DNA of 64,000 nucleotides from Bradyrhizobium sp. SRS-191. GTDB lineage: Bacteria; Pseudomonadota; Alphaproteobacteria; Rhizobiales; Xanthobacteraceae. Every line of letters begins with the position of its first letter. Positions within the stretch are counted from its first letter, which is position 1. The stretch is from positions 26,883-90,882 of the forward strand of contig NZ_JANBVS010000027.1 in NCBI RefSeq assembly GCF_024586915.1, written 5' to 3'. This document shows positions 25,592 to 34,901 of this stretch, in pieces. The position numbers and the translations under genes were made by a program. Under the pieces are notes generated by a model. That model saw nothing but the letters and a program-made list of their open reading frames with translations. It did no database searches and was not told the origin of the DNA.

Positions 25592-25869
25592 TCGTGTGCC
25601 TAAGGTCTGGCTTCTGCCGGGCAGCGACTATCGTGAGCGGATCTGGTTTTGTAAATGATGCCCCTTGGTTGTACCGGGGAATTGTGTCCTCAAGTAAGCC
25701 ATTATTTTCCTTTGTTTCTTCGGCCTGTCACACAACTTTCACGCGAGCCAATGGCTGCATGGTCACGATGCGCCTGCAAAATCAAGACGCAACTTTGCAT
25801 TTTGAAATGGGCGTTCAGCTGATGCCGATCGTCCTCGCCGACAAGGCACGCGAGAACGGCCCCACCGCT

Positions 25870-25979
25870 GTCACCGCGGACGAGCCTGCCGGCGCGAAGC
25901 GGCGGCGGGCGCTGATTCGGGACCATGGGCCCCCACGCGGTATAGGTCCCGGCGTTCCCCCGGCGTTCCCCGGGATGAC
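25870..25979. repeat. Decayed CCGGGATGAC-ended intergenic element
   Basis: GTCACCGCGG at 25870 and CCGGGATGAC at 25970-25979 are imperfect inverted ends, with GGTCCCGGCG followed by two GGCGTTCCCC-type units inside. The layout matches the better-preserved element at 26702-26852, so this is probably an older copy of the same family. Confidence 0.5.
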
Positions 25980-26317
25980 GCAAGCCCGTAGCAAGCGGGC
26001 GGACGTGGTCTTAATTCCGATAAAAATAATCATCTTGCTATTTTGCAGAACAAGTGATTATCTCTCGCCATCCCGCCTCATGCAGAAGGGGCGTTGCGCG
26101 CGATCGTCACGACACGCGAGGCGGGGATGCGATGGCCGGGAGAGCTCGCAGCATGTCCTCGTGGCGTGCGGACGAACGGGCTGTCACGGACGGTCAAGTC
26201 GCGTGGTCCTGGCCTCCCGAAGCTGAGGTCCGCGCAATGCGCGCAAGCGCATTGTCGCGATACGGTGGCCAACAAGCCGGTGCACCGGGGAGATCGCGGA
26301 GCAGCCGTAAACCCATC

Positions 26318-26420
26318 GCGCAGGGAATGCCGGAATGTCGGCTGAACCTGTGGTACCTGCCGCCTGCATTTCTTCCGCAGGCGGGCCATGGGTGAGGCCT
26401 TCACCCGGCATTCCCTGCGC
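26318..26420 (+). repeat. 103-bp element with 16-bp perfect terminal inverted repeats (copy A)
   Basis: The ends GCGCAGGGAATGCCGG (26318-26333) and CCGGCATTCCCTGCGC (26405-26420) are perfect reverse complements. The core (26341-26390) reads AACCTGTGGTACCTGCCG, then GCAGGCGGGCCATGG. A second copy in reverse orientation lies at 63891-63996, with a nearly identical core but different ends. No clear target-site duplication flanks it. Confidence 0.85.
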
Positions 26421-26536
26421 CCTCTGCACTGTTGGCGAGGGTGGACTGATCGCAGACCTCGGGCGTCACATGCCGCGAGAACGCGTTCCCATGTCGTTTG
26501 CTGTTTGAAATGTAAATCGGAAAGAGATCCACGCTG

Positions 26537-26677
26537 CCGTAGGGTGGGCAAAGCAGCCGCCCGCAGGGCGGTCGCGTGCCCACCGTGCATCCGCATCGGC
26601 GGTGGCAATGGTGGGCACGGCGCGCGATGGATCAGCGAAACAAGCACGCGGGTGTGCGAGCCTTTGCCCACCTACGG
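26537..26677. repeat. Element ended by CCGTAGGGTGGGCAAAG inverted repeats
   Basis: The left end CCGTAGGGTGGGCAAAG (26537-26553) and the right end CTTTGCCCACCTACGG (26662-26677) pair with one single-base indel. Inside, GTGCCCACC and GGTGGGCAC give a second inverted pair. I recognise this as a dispersed non-coding repeat type of Bradyrhizobium-like genomes. Confidence 0.75.
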
Positions 26678-26701
26678 ACTGTCGCAAGCACACCCACCGC
26701 T

Positions 26702-26852
26702 GTCGTCCCGGACAAGCCACGACGCGCGAAGCGTAGCGTGGCGCCGATCCGGGATCCATACGCTGCGGCGGACGTATTGGGCAAAAGGCCAATGACCAGC
26801 GTGCCTCAATTCGCTCCCTGGAGGTATGGGTCCCGGCGTTCGCCGGGACGAC
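26702..26852. repeat. 151-bp element with GTCGTCCCGG/CCGGGACGAC ends
   Basis: GTCGTCCCGG (26702-26711) and CCGGGACGAC (26843-26852) are perfect inverted ends. Near the right end GTCCCGGCG-TT-CGCCGGGAC (26830-26849) forms a strong hairpin. This is a common dispersed intergenic repeat type in Bradyrhizobium and relatives, to my knowledge. Confidence 0.8.
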
Positions 26853-26961
26853 ACTGTTAGTTGGGGCGCGCAGCGGGGCGATCACGTATAGCTACGCCTT
26901 CGTCACAGCGCGAGCGAGACGAGCGGCCGAGTGAGCAATCAGCCGAGCAATGCGTAGAGCC

Positions 26962-28113
26962 TTACGCCGCCAGCGCGCCGCGCACCACCTCGATGATGCG
27001 GGCCTGCGTCGCTTCATCCAGATACGCGTGCATCGGCAGGCTGATGACATCCGCCGAGAGCTGCTCGCTCACCGGCAGGCCGCCATCGGCGCTTGGGAAG
27101 ATGCGATACGCCGTCTGCTGGTGCATCGACTTCGGATAGTAGATCGCGGTCGGGATGCCCTGCGCCTTCAGCGCGGCGGCGAAGGTGTCGCGGTCGACGC
27201 CGCGCGGCAGGCGGATGGTGTATTGCGCCCAGACCGAGGTGCAGCCCTCGACGAGGCGCGGCACCTTGACGATGTCGGCCAGCGCCGCGGTGTAGCGCTC
27301 CGCCACCTCGTTGCGCGCACGAATCTCGTCCTCGAAGATCCTGAGCTTCTCGATCAGAACCGCGGCCTGAATGGTGTCGAGCCGCGCGGTCAGGCCGAGG
27401 CGGACGTTGTCGTATTTGTCGCTGCCGCCGCCATGGGCGCGCACGCTGCGCAGGCGCTCGACCAAGCCGGCATCGTCGGTGAGGATGGCGCCGCCGTCGC
27501 CGAAGCACCCGAGCGGCTTGGCCGGATAGAAGCTGGTGGCGGTCGCGAGCCCGAAGGTGCCGATGCGACGGCCCTTGTAGCTGGCGCCAAAGCCTTGGGC
27601 TGCGTCGTCGAGTACGAACATCCCCTCGTCCGCAGCGATCGCGGCGACCGCATCATGGTCCGCGGCCTGACCGAACAGATCGACCGGAATCACCGCCTTC
27701 GGCTTCAGGCCGAGCCGCTTCGCGGTGGCGATGCCGCGGCGGAGCGAGGCCGGATCGATGTTGAAGGTGTCCTCCAGCACGTCGACGAAGACGGGCGTGG
27801 CGCCGGTCAGCGCGACCGACTCGCCGGTCGCGCAGAAGGTGAAGGACGGGCACAGCAAGGCGTCGCCCGGGCCGATGCCCTGCGCCATCAGCACCATCAG
27901 CAGTGCGTCGGTGCCGCTGGAGCAGCTCACTGCATATTTGGCGCCGCAGAACTCGGCCAGCTCCTTCTCGAGCTGGATGACCTCGGGACCACCGAGAAAC
28001 TGACAGTGCGCGAGCACGCGGGCGACGGCCTCATCGAGGGACTTGCCGAGCCGCTGGCGCTGCGCGGCGGTGTCGATGAACGGAATGGGCTGACGACGCA
28101 AATGCTGGTTCAT
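26962..28113 (-). CDS. DegT/DnrJ/EryC1/StrS sugar aminotransferase (WbpE/GnnB-like)
   Basis: A 383-residue PLP-dependent aminotransferase acting on a keto nucleotide sugar. The PLP lysine is K199 in FYPAKPLGCFGDGG, with SGTDA (66-70) and DAAQ (170-173) holding the phosphate and ring; CFGDGGA is the usual following motif. It sits 51 bp downstream of a Gfo/Idh/MocA dehydrogenase gene. In WbpB-WbpE and GnnA-GnnB pairs such a dehydrogenase makes a 3-keto UDP-sugar, which this type of enzyme aminates. Bradyrhizobium lipid A contains 2,3-diamino-glucose, so GnnB is one option and an O-antigen amino sugar is another. Confidence 0.92.
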   Translation of the reverse strand: MNQHLRRQPIPFIDTAAQRQRLGKSLDEAVARVLAHCQFLGGPEVIQLEKELAEFCGAKYAVSCSSGTDALLMVLMAQGIGPGDALLCPSFTFCATGESVALTGATPVFVDVLEDTFNIDPASLRRGIATAKRLGLKPKAVIPVDLFGQAADHDAVAAIAADEGMFVLDDAAQGFGASYKGRRIGTFGLATATSFYPAKPLGCFGDGGAILTDDAGLVERLRSVRAHGGGSDKYDNVRLGLTARLDTIQAAVLIEKLRIFEDEIRARNEVAERYTAALADIVKVPRLVEGCTSVWAQYTIRLPRGVDRDTFAAALKAQGIPTAIYYPKSMHQQTAYRIFPSADGGLPVSEQLSADVISLPMHAYLDEATQARIIEVVRGALAA

Positions 28114-28164
28114 GAGCTCTGACGACTTTTCGAAAGACGGGAATGGGGGAAAGCAGGGATGCGA

Positions 28165-29187
28165 CTAGCCGGCAGCGGCGCGGCGCTTGGTGGCGGCCTC
28201 GGCCGGGCGATGGCTGGAGGTCTCCAGGCACTGCGTGGCGATCGCGAGACTCGCGACGCCCTCGTCGCCGGTGACGGCGGGCGACGTGCCCGAGCGCACC
28301 GCGTGCAGGAACGCGATCAGCTCGGCGCGCAGCGGCTCGTCGTGGCCGACGGGGAGATGGCGCATCGAGTAGCTGCCGTCAGGCTTGAAGCCGAAGCATT
28401 CGGTGACCTGGCGGGTGAGCAGGTCGCCCATGATGTACTTGCCGCGCGTCGCCACCGTGACGTTGCGCGCCTTGAACGGCGTCAGCCAGTTGGTGTTGAT
28501 GTGGGCGAGCACGCCGGAGGCGGTGCGGAACTGCAACAGCGCGATGTCCTCGCGCTCGGCCACCGCGCTCGACAGCTGCGGCTGCACCTCGATGATGTCG
28601 GACTCGGTGAACCAGCGGATCAGGTCGATGTCGTGCACGGCGAGATCGATGACCACACCGACATTGGACATGCGCGGCGGGAACGGGCCGACGCGGGTGA
28701 TCGCGATCGACAGAAGGTCCTCGCCGGCGATCGCCTTCTTGATCGCGGCCACGGCCGGATTGAAGCGCTCGACATGGCCGATCATCAGGGTGACGCCGGC
28801 GCGATGCGCGGCCGCGACGATCTCCTTGCCCTCCTCCACCGTGGAGGCGATCGGCTTCTCGACGAGCAGATGCACCTTGCGCGCGATGCAGGCGAGCGCG
28901 AGCTCGTGATGCAGATGGGTGGGTGCCGCGATCGTCACGGCGTCGACGCCCTCGGCGGCGAGCTGATCGAGGCTCTCGAAGGTCGGGCAGTTCGCAAGTT
29001 CGGTGACGCGGCTGCGATGCGCCGGCAGCGGATCGACCACGCCGACGAGGTGCACGTCCGGCAGTCCGGCCAGCACGCGGGCATGATTGCTGCCCATCAC
29101 GCCGGCTCCGATCACGCCGACGCGCAGCGCCTGCCTCAGCTCGGCCTTGTGGCCCGCCCCCTTCGAACTCATGTCGCTCGACCCCAT
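28165..29187 (-). CDS. Gfo/Idh/MocA-family nucleotide-sugar dehydrogenase (WbpB/GnnA-like)
   Basis: A 340-residue NAD(P)-dependent oxidoreductase. The Rossmann motif is VGVIGAGVMGSNHARVL, the family EKP motif is in LLVEKPIAS and a GHVERFNPA motif follows. It probably oxidises the 3-OH of a UDP-hexosamine to give the substrate for the aminotransferase just downstream. Start: ATG 29187 (MGSSDMSSKG) or ATG 29172; neither has a strong ribosome site, and the longer frame to 29253 reads into non-coding sequence. Confidence 0.9.
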   Translation of the reverse strand: MGSSDMSSKGAGHKAELRQALRVGVIGAGVMGSNHARVLAGLPDVHLVGVVDPLPAHRSRVTELANCPTFESLDQLAAEGVDAVTIAAPTHLHHELALACIARKVHLLVEKPIASTVEEGKEIVAAAHRAGVTLMIGHVERFNPAVAAIKKAIAGEDLLSIAITRVGPFPPRMSNVGVVIDLAVHDIDLIRWFTESDIIEVQPQLSSAVAEREDIALLQFRTASGVLAHINTNWLTPFKARNVTVATRGKYIMGDLLTRQVTECFGFKPDGSYSMRHLPVGHDEPLRAELIAFLHAVRSGTSPAVTGDEGVASLAIATQCLETSSHRPAEAATKRRAAAG

Positions 29188-29515
29188 CGATGTCACGGTT
29201 TGGCCATAACAGTTAATGAACTGCAAATCAGCCGGTCGAAGCTCTCCTAGCATGTCACTTCAGGCGAGGCGAACGCGGAAACCTTTTTCAGGACACGATT
29301 TGATTCAGAAAGTTACATTGGAGGCGAACGAAAAACGGAGCGTTTTGAAGGACCTGCGAGGTCGTCCTCGCGTGTGCCGCGCGCCTTCTCACGCATCGCG
29401 ACAGGCGGTGAACAGACTCGTCGACCGACATCACGCCTGCGTGTGGGCAGCTCGCGGAGGTAACGAGATGGATCGGGCTTGCGAAGGAGGTCGTGTCACC
29501 TCGCGGGAGAACGCC
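29188..29515 (+). other. 328-bp promoter region between divergent genes
   Basis: No gene is visible. The stretch separates the minus-strand dehydrogenase from the plus-strand DUF1223 gene and is visibly less GC-rich around 29280-29345 than its neighbours. It carries no strong inverted repeat. A long open frame extends through it from 29216 but has no coding character. Confidence 0.6.
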
Positions 29516-30229
<714 letters not shown>

Positions 30230-30230
30230 C

Positions 30231-32450
30231 TCAGCCGGACGCGCAATGGCGGCGCCAGAACAGGCGGTAGCCCTCCTCGACCTTGCGCGTGTAGGTCTCG
30301 ACATTGCCGGCGGCGGAGTTGGCCACCATGACGGGGAGCTCCGCCCGCAGCTTCGCCAATGCGGCCGGGTTGCGCGCATGGTTCAAGGCGATTGCGATGT
30401 AGCGGCCGTCATCCTCAGCGACCCAATCGGACAGCCCGACCGCGGTGTTGATGGCGGCTGCCGCACGGCCCGCCGCGCTGTGGCCGAGCTTGCAGATCAC
30501 GGGCACGCCGGCCTGCAGCGACTCCCAGGTGCTGACGCCGCCATTCTGCGGGAACGGGTCGAGCGACATGTCGATCGCGGCGAACTCAGCGATGTGCTGA
30601 TCGCGCGTCGACAGGCCGAGGCAGGTGATCCGCTCCTGGGGGATGCCATGCGCGACGAAGCGGGCCAGCAGCGCGTTGCGCACCAGGGAATCATCGAGCG
30701 CGCCGTTCTTGATGACGATCCGCGAGTCCGGCAGCTCCGCCATCAGCCGCGCCCACAATGCGAGCGCGGGCTCGGAGATCTTGTCGATGCGGTTGAACAC
30801 GCCGAAGGTGACGTAATCATTGCGCAGCATCGGCAGCGGCGTCGGCAGCCATCCCTGCAGCGGATCGGTGGTGATCACAGCCGGCAGGTCGTAGACCTGC
30901 TCGGCGAACAGAGGGCGCACGGCCTCCGGCACCGTGACGGGGTCGGCGAAGAAGTAGTCCATCGTCGGCACGCCGGTGCCGGTGCCGCTGCCCCAAGCCG
31001 TGACCTGGACCGGCGCCGGCTTGCGGGCGAACACCGGCAGGCGGTTGCCGGCGGAATGGCCGGAGAGATCGACCAGGATGTCAACCTCATCGGCCGCGAT
31101 GCGATCAGTCAACTCCTCGTCGGACATCTGCGAGGCATCGACCCAGACGTCAGCCGCCGCGCGGCACTGCGCCGTCATCATGTCCTGCAGCGGCGAGCAG
31201 GAATAGCAGATCACCTTGAACGCCCCGTGATCATGATGGCGCAGCACCGGCAGGAACACCAGCGCCGCCGAATGCGTCCGGAAGTCGGACGAGACATAGC
31301 CCACGGTGAGCCGCCGCTCCGGATCACGGTCGCGCACCGGCGTCGGCCGCCGCGCGATCTGGGCGCCGATTCTCGTCCACCATTCGCGCCGGACCGCCTG
31401 GTGCTGGGCGAAGTCGGTGTCGGGCATGAAGTCGAGCAGGAAGATCTTGGCGGTGATCGCGTCGCCGAAGTCAGGCTTGATCTCGAGCGCGCGCTCGAAG
31501 TGCTGCAGCCCCGTGGCCAGATCGCCCTGTTTGCAGAAGCATTCGCCGAGCCAGGTCCAGGCGACCTCCGAGTGAGGATTCTGCTCCAGCACCTTGCGGC
31601 ACGCATCCATCGCCGGCGCGATGTTGTCCTTGACGACGCTGAGCTGGGCAAATCCGAGCAGCGCCGGCTCGTGACGCGGATCGATGGCAAGCGCCGCCTG
31701 GAAATCCGCCATCGCCGGATCGAACCGGCCGGCCTGCTGGTGCAGCCGGCCGCGCTGCGCCCGCACCTGCGCGGCTCCCGGCCTGATCGCGAGCGCGGCG
31801 TCGAAGGCCGCGAGCGCGGCGTTGGAATGGCGCAGATTGATGCAGGCAAGCCCCTTGCCGAACATCGCCTCCATGTGGCGCGGATTGAGCGACAAGGCGC
31901 GATCAAAACTGTGATCGGCCTCAGCATTGCGATTGAGCGTCAGCAGCGCCATGCCGCGATTGCAATAGGCGTCGGCGTAGTCCGGCTTCAGCGCGATCGC
32001 CCTGTCATGCGCCGCGATCGCCTCCGCCGGCAGGCCAAGGCGCATCAGCGTGTTGCCGAGGCCGGTGAGCACGACCACGAGATTGGGCTTCAGCGCGATC
32101 GCCCGCTCCTGGCACTTGCGCGCCTCCTCGTAGCGTTTGCGATTGAACAGCGCGAGACCAAGATTGGACAGCGCCTCGGCGTGGCGCGGCTCGATCTCGA
32201 CCGCCTTGGTCAGGGCCTGCTCGGCGAGCTCGATCTGGCCGCTGTCGAGCGCCACGACGCCGAGCAGATGCAGGGCATCGAAATGCTCCGGCAACAGCGC
32301 CAGGATCTGGCCGCAGATCGCCTGCGCATCGGCCGGACGTCCGGCGCGATAGGCCGCGACGGCACGCGGCATCAGCTCATCGGCCTGCTTGCGATGCTTC
32401 TTCTGCAACCGCGCATTCTGAAAGGCACGGGACCCGACATCGCTTGCCAC
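30231..32450 (-). CDS. TPR/GT41 O-GlcNAc transferase-like protein, copy 1
   Basis: A 739-residue protein. About ten TPR units fill residues 10-345 (repeated patterns such as ALSNLGLALFNRKRYEEA and YADAYCNRGMALL). A GT41 (SPINDLY/OGT) domain covers about 350-735, with VGYVSSDFRTHS, DLSGHSAGNRL, DYFFADPVTVP and SLDPFPQNGGVSTWESLQAG. Bacterial GT41 enzymes glycosylate Ser/Thr of proteins, flagellins and adhesins among them. I place the start at GTG 32450, seven bases after GGAG, because it gives the same length and N-terminus (xxxxVGSRAFQNARLQKK) as the two paralogues downstream; the ORF to 32516 adds unrelated residues. Confidence 0.92.
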   Translation of the reverse strand: MASDVGSRAFQNARLQKKHRKQADELMPRAVAAYRAGRPADAQAICGQILALLPEHFDALHLLGVVALDSGQIELAEQALTKAVEIEPRHAEALSNLGLALFNRKRYEEARKCQERAIALKPNLVVVLTGLGNTLMRLGLPAEAIAAHDRAIALKPDYADAYCNRGMALLTLNRNAEADHSFDRALSLNPRHMEAMFGKGLACINLRHSNAALAAFDAALAIRPGAAQVRAQRGRLHQQAGRFDPAMADFQAALAIDPRHEPALLGFAQLSVVKDNIAPAMDACRKVLEQNPHSEVAWTWLGECFCKQGDLATGLQHFERALEIKPDFGDAITAKIFLLDFMPDTDFAQHQAVRREWWTRIGAQIARRPTPVRDRDPERRLTVGYVSSDFRTHSAALVFLPVLRHHDHGAFKVICYSCSPLQDMMTAQCRAAADVWVDASQMSDEELTDRIAADEVDILVDLSGHSAGNRLPVFARKPAPVQVTAWGSGTGTGVPTMDYFFADPVTVPEAVRPLFAEQVYDLPAVITTDPLQGWLPTPLPMLRNDYVTFGVFNRIDKISEPALALWARLMAELPDSRIVIKNGALDDSLVRNALLARFVAHGIPQERITCLGLSTRDQHIAEFAAIDMSLDPFPQNGGVSTWESLQAGVPVICKLGHSAAGRAAAAINTAVGLSDWVAEDDGRYIAIALNHARNPAALAKLRAELPVMVANSAAGNVETYTRKVEEGYRLFWRRHCASG

Positions 32451-32516
32451 CGAGAGGCTCCACCAAGATTTCGCACGACATTCACCGGGGGCTGTGACTC
32501 GCAGCCTCGGACGCAC

Positions 32517-34739
32517 TCAACCCGGGCTGGCGCAGTAGCGCCGCCAGAACAGCCGGTAGGCTTCCTCGACCTTGCGCGTGTAGGTCTCGACATTGCCGGC
32601 GGCAGAACCTGCAACCCTCGCCGGCAGCTCGGCTCTGAGCCGGGACAGCCTGCCCGGCTCCGCGACATGCTTCAGCGCGATCGCGACATAGCCGTCGTCG
32701 TCCGCGGCCACCCAGTCGTCAAGTCCGAGCGCGGTGTTGATCGCGGCAGCCGCGCGCGAGGCCGTGCTGCAGCCGAGCTTCGCAAGCACGGGCACGCCCG
32801 CCTGTAGCGACTCCCAGGTGCTGACGCCGCCATTCTGCGGGAACGGATCGAGCGAGATGTCGACATGGGCGAATTGCGCGACGTGCTGCTCGCGCGTGGT
32901 CGAGCCGAAGCAGATGACGCGCTCCGCCGCGATGCCATGGGCGACGAAGCGCGCGACGAGGCCATCGCGGAGGAAGCCGTCATCGATCGCGGAATTCTTG
33001 ACGACGATGCGTGCCTCCGGCAGTTGCGCCATCAGCCGCCCCCACACCGACAGCGCCGCATCGGAGATCTTGTCGATCCGGTTGAACACACCGAAGGTGA
33101 CGTAGCCGGTGCGCAGCATCGGCAGCTCGGTGGACGGCGTCACCGGGAGCGGATCCGTCGTGATCACCGCGGGCAGATCGTAGACCTGCTCGGCGAACAG
33201 CGGGCGCATGTCGGCCGGCACGGTCACCGGATCGGCGAAGAAGTAGTCGATCGTCGGCAATCCAGTTCCGGTGCCGTGGCCCCACGCCGTGACCTGGATC
33301 GGCGCGGGCTTGCGGGCGAACAGGGTGAGCCGGTTGCCGGAGGAATGGCCGGAGAGATCGACGAGGATGTCGACGCCGTCCGCCTGGATCCGCGCGGCCA
33401 GGTCATCATCCGACATCTGCCAGGCCTCGACCCAGCCGTCGGCCGCCGCCCGGCAGCGCGCCGTGACCTCGTCCTGGCGCGCCGAGCAGGAATAGCAGAT
33501 CACCTCGAACTGAGCGTGATCATGATGGCGCAGCACCGGCAGCACGGTGAAAGCCGCCGAGTGATTGCGGAAATCCGCCGAGACATAGCCGATGACCAGC
33601 CGCCGTTCCGGATCCCTGTTACGCGGGGCCAGCGCAGCGCGTGGAAGCTGCGTCCCGATCCGCTCCCACCATTCGCGTCGGACCGCCTGTTGCCGGGCGA
33701 AATCAGCGTCGGGCAGGAAGTCGAGAGTAAATATCTTCGCAGCGATCGCATCCCGATAATCGGGCTTGAGCGCGAGCGCGTGGTCGAAGTGCTGCAGGGC
33801 CGCCTCGATGTCCCCCTGCTTGGCATAGCAGCCGCCGAGCCAGGTCCAGGCGGCCTCGGACGCCGGGTTCTGTTCGAGCACCTTGCGGCAGGCCGCCATG
33901 GCCGGCGCGACATCGTTCTGGTGCACGCCGAGATGAGCCCTGCCGAGCAGTGCGGCTTCGAGATTGGGCTCGCGCGCCAGCGCCGCGTCGAAATCCGCCT
34001 TGGCCTGATCGAACCGGCCGGCCTGCAGATGCACCTGGCCGCGCTCGGCAAGAACGCTTGCCGCATCCGGCCTGATCGCGAGCGCCGCATTCAATGCCGC
34101 GAGCGCCTCGTCGAAATGGCGGAGCTTCAGGCCGACGAGACCCTTGCCATGCAGCGCCTGCACGTGACGTGGATTGAGCGCCAGCGCGCGATCGAAGCTC
34201 TGCAGCGCCTCGGCGCTGCGGTCGGCGAGCAGCAGCGCCATGCCGCGATTGCAATGCGCGTCCGCGTAGTCCGGCTTCAGGGCGACCGCGCGATCATAGG
34301 CGGCGAGCGCCGGCTCCGGCTCCTGCAGGCGAAGGAGCGTGCTGCCGAGGCTGTTCCAGCCCGCAGCGAAGTTCGGGACCAGCGCCACGGCACGTTCCTG
34401 GTGCCTGCGCGCCTCGGCATGACGTCCCAGATTGGACAGCACGATGCCGAGATTGGCGTGGGCATCGACATCGCGCGGATCGATCTCCACCGCGCGCGTC
34501 AGTGCCGCCGCGGCCTCGCTCAGGGCACCGGAATCGAGGGCAACCATGCCGAGCAGCCGCAAAGCGCCGGCGTGGTCCGGCAGCAGCGCCAGGACCTGGG
34601 CACAGAGCGAGCGCACCTCGGCCGGCCGCCGGGCGTGATACGCAGCCGACGCGGCCGCCAGCAACGGCTCGGCCTGCTTGCGGTTCTTCTTCTCGAGTCG
34701 GGCGTTCTGAAACGCACGCGAGCCGACATTGCCAGCCAA
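32517..34739 (-). CDS. TPR/GT41 O-GlcNAc transferase-like protein, copy 2
   Basis: A 740-residue paralogue with the same TPR array and GT41 domain as the genes on both sides. The start is a TTG at 34739, preceded by GGAGACAATCC; no ATG lies at the matching position. Catalytic-domain motifs are all kept (DLSGHSSGNRL, GTGTGLPTIDYFFADP, DPFPQNGGVSTWES), so it should be active. Copy 1 follows after 66 bp. The family reading is secure; the protein substrate is unknown, and no flagellin or other obvious acceptor gene is in the window. Confidence 0.92.
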   Translation of the reverse strand: MAGNVGSRAFQNARLEKKNRKQAEPLLAAASAAYHARRPAEVRSLCAQVLALLPDHAGALRLLGMVALDSGALSEAAAALTRAVEIDPRDVDAHANLGIVLSNLGRHAEARRHQERAVALVPNFAAGWNSLGSTLLRLQEPEPALAAYDRAVALKPDYADAHCNRGMALLLADRSAEALQSFDRALALNPRHVQALHGKGLVGLKLRHFDEALAALNAALAIRPDAASVLAERGQVHLQAGRFDQAKADFDAALAREPNLEAALLGRAHLGVHQNDVAPAMAACRKVLEQNPASEAAWTWLGGCYAKQGDIEAALQHFDHALALKPDYRDAIAAKIFTLDFLPDADFARQQAVRREWWERIGTQLPRAALAPRNRDPERRLVIGYVSADFRNHSAAFTVLPVLRHHDHAQFEVICYSCSARQDEVTARCRAAADGWVEAWQMSDDDLAARIQADGVDILVDLSGHSSGNRLTLFARKPAPIQVTAWGHGTGTGLPTIDYFFADPVTVPADMRPLFAEQVYDLPAVITTDPLPVTPSTELPMLRTGYVTFGVFNRIDKISDAALSVWGRLMAQLPEARIVVKNSAIDDGFLRDGLVARFVAHGIAAERVICFGSTTREQHVAQFAHVDISLDPFPQNGGVSTWESLQAGVPVLAKLGCSTASRAAAAINTALGLDDWVAADDDGYVAIALKHVAEPGRLSRLRAELPARVAGSAAGNVETYTRKVEEAYRLFWRRYCASPG

Positions 34740-34901
34740 GGATTGTCTCCAGATCAGATGAGCCGGGGTAAACAGACGCAACTGATTCGGCCGGTGGCTC
34801 CGCCCGAACAAACAAGCGAGCCGGTGGACGGCCCGCCTGCGAATACCGCGCGCGAGACTAACACAGGGCGCTTGATTCGCGGGACATGTGGCCGGCCGGG
34901 C

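Larger units (their letters stand above)
25592..26961. other. 1.37-kb gene-free stretch rich in small inverted-repeat elements
   Basis: No open frame here looks coding. The first 250 bases form the 5' region of the metalloprotease. The rest contains at least four short elements with inverted ends (listed separately at 25870, 26318, 26537 and 26702). Between 26080 and 26317 there is sequence of a sort that gives spurious Arg/Ser-rich frames in several reading frames, typical of repeat-derived DNA in Bradyrhizobium. Confidence 0.75.

Noticed and set aside
26054..26395. 113-residue frame in the repeat-rich gap
   Set aside because: It runs through dispersed-repeat DNA, has Arg/Ser-rich composition and no ribosome site; frames of this type are common false calls in Bradyrhizobium.
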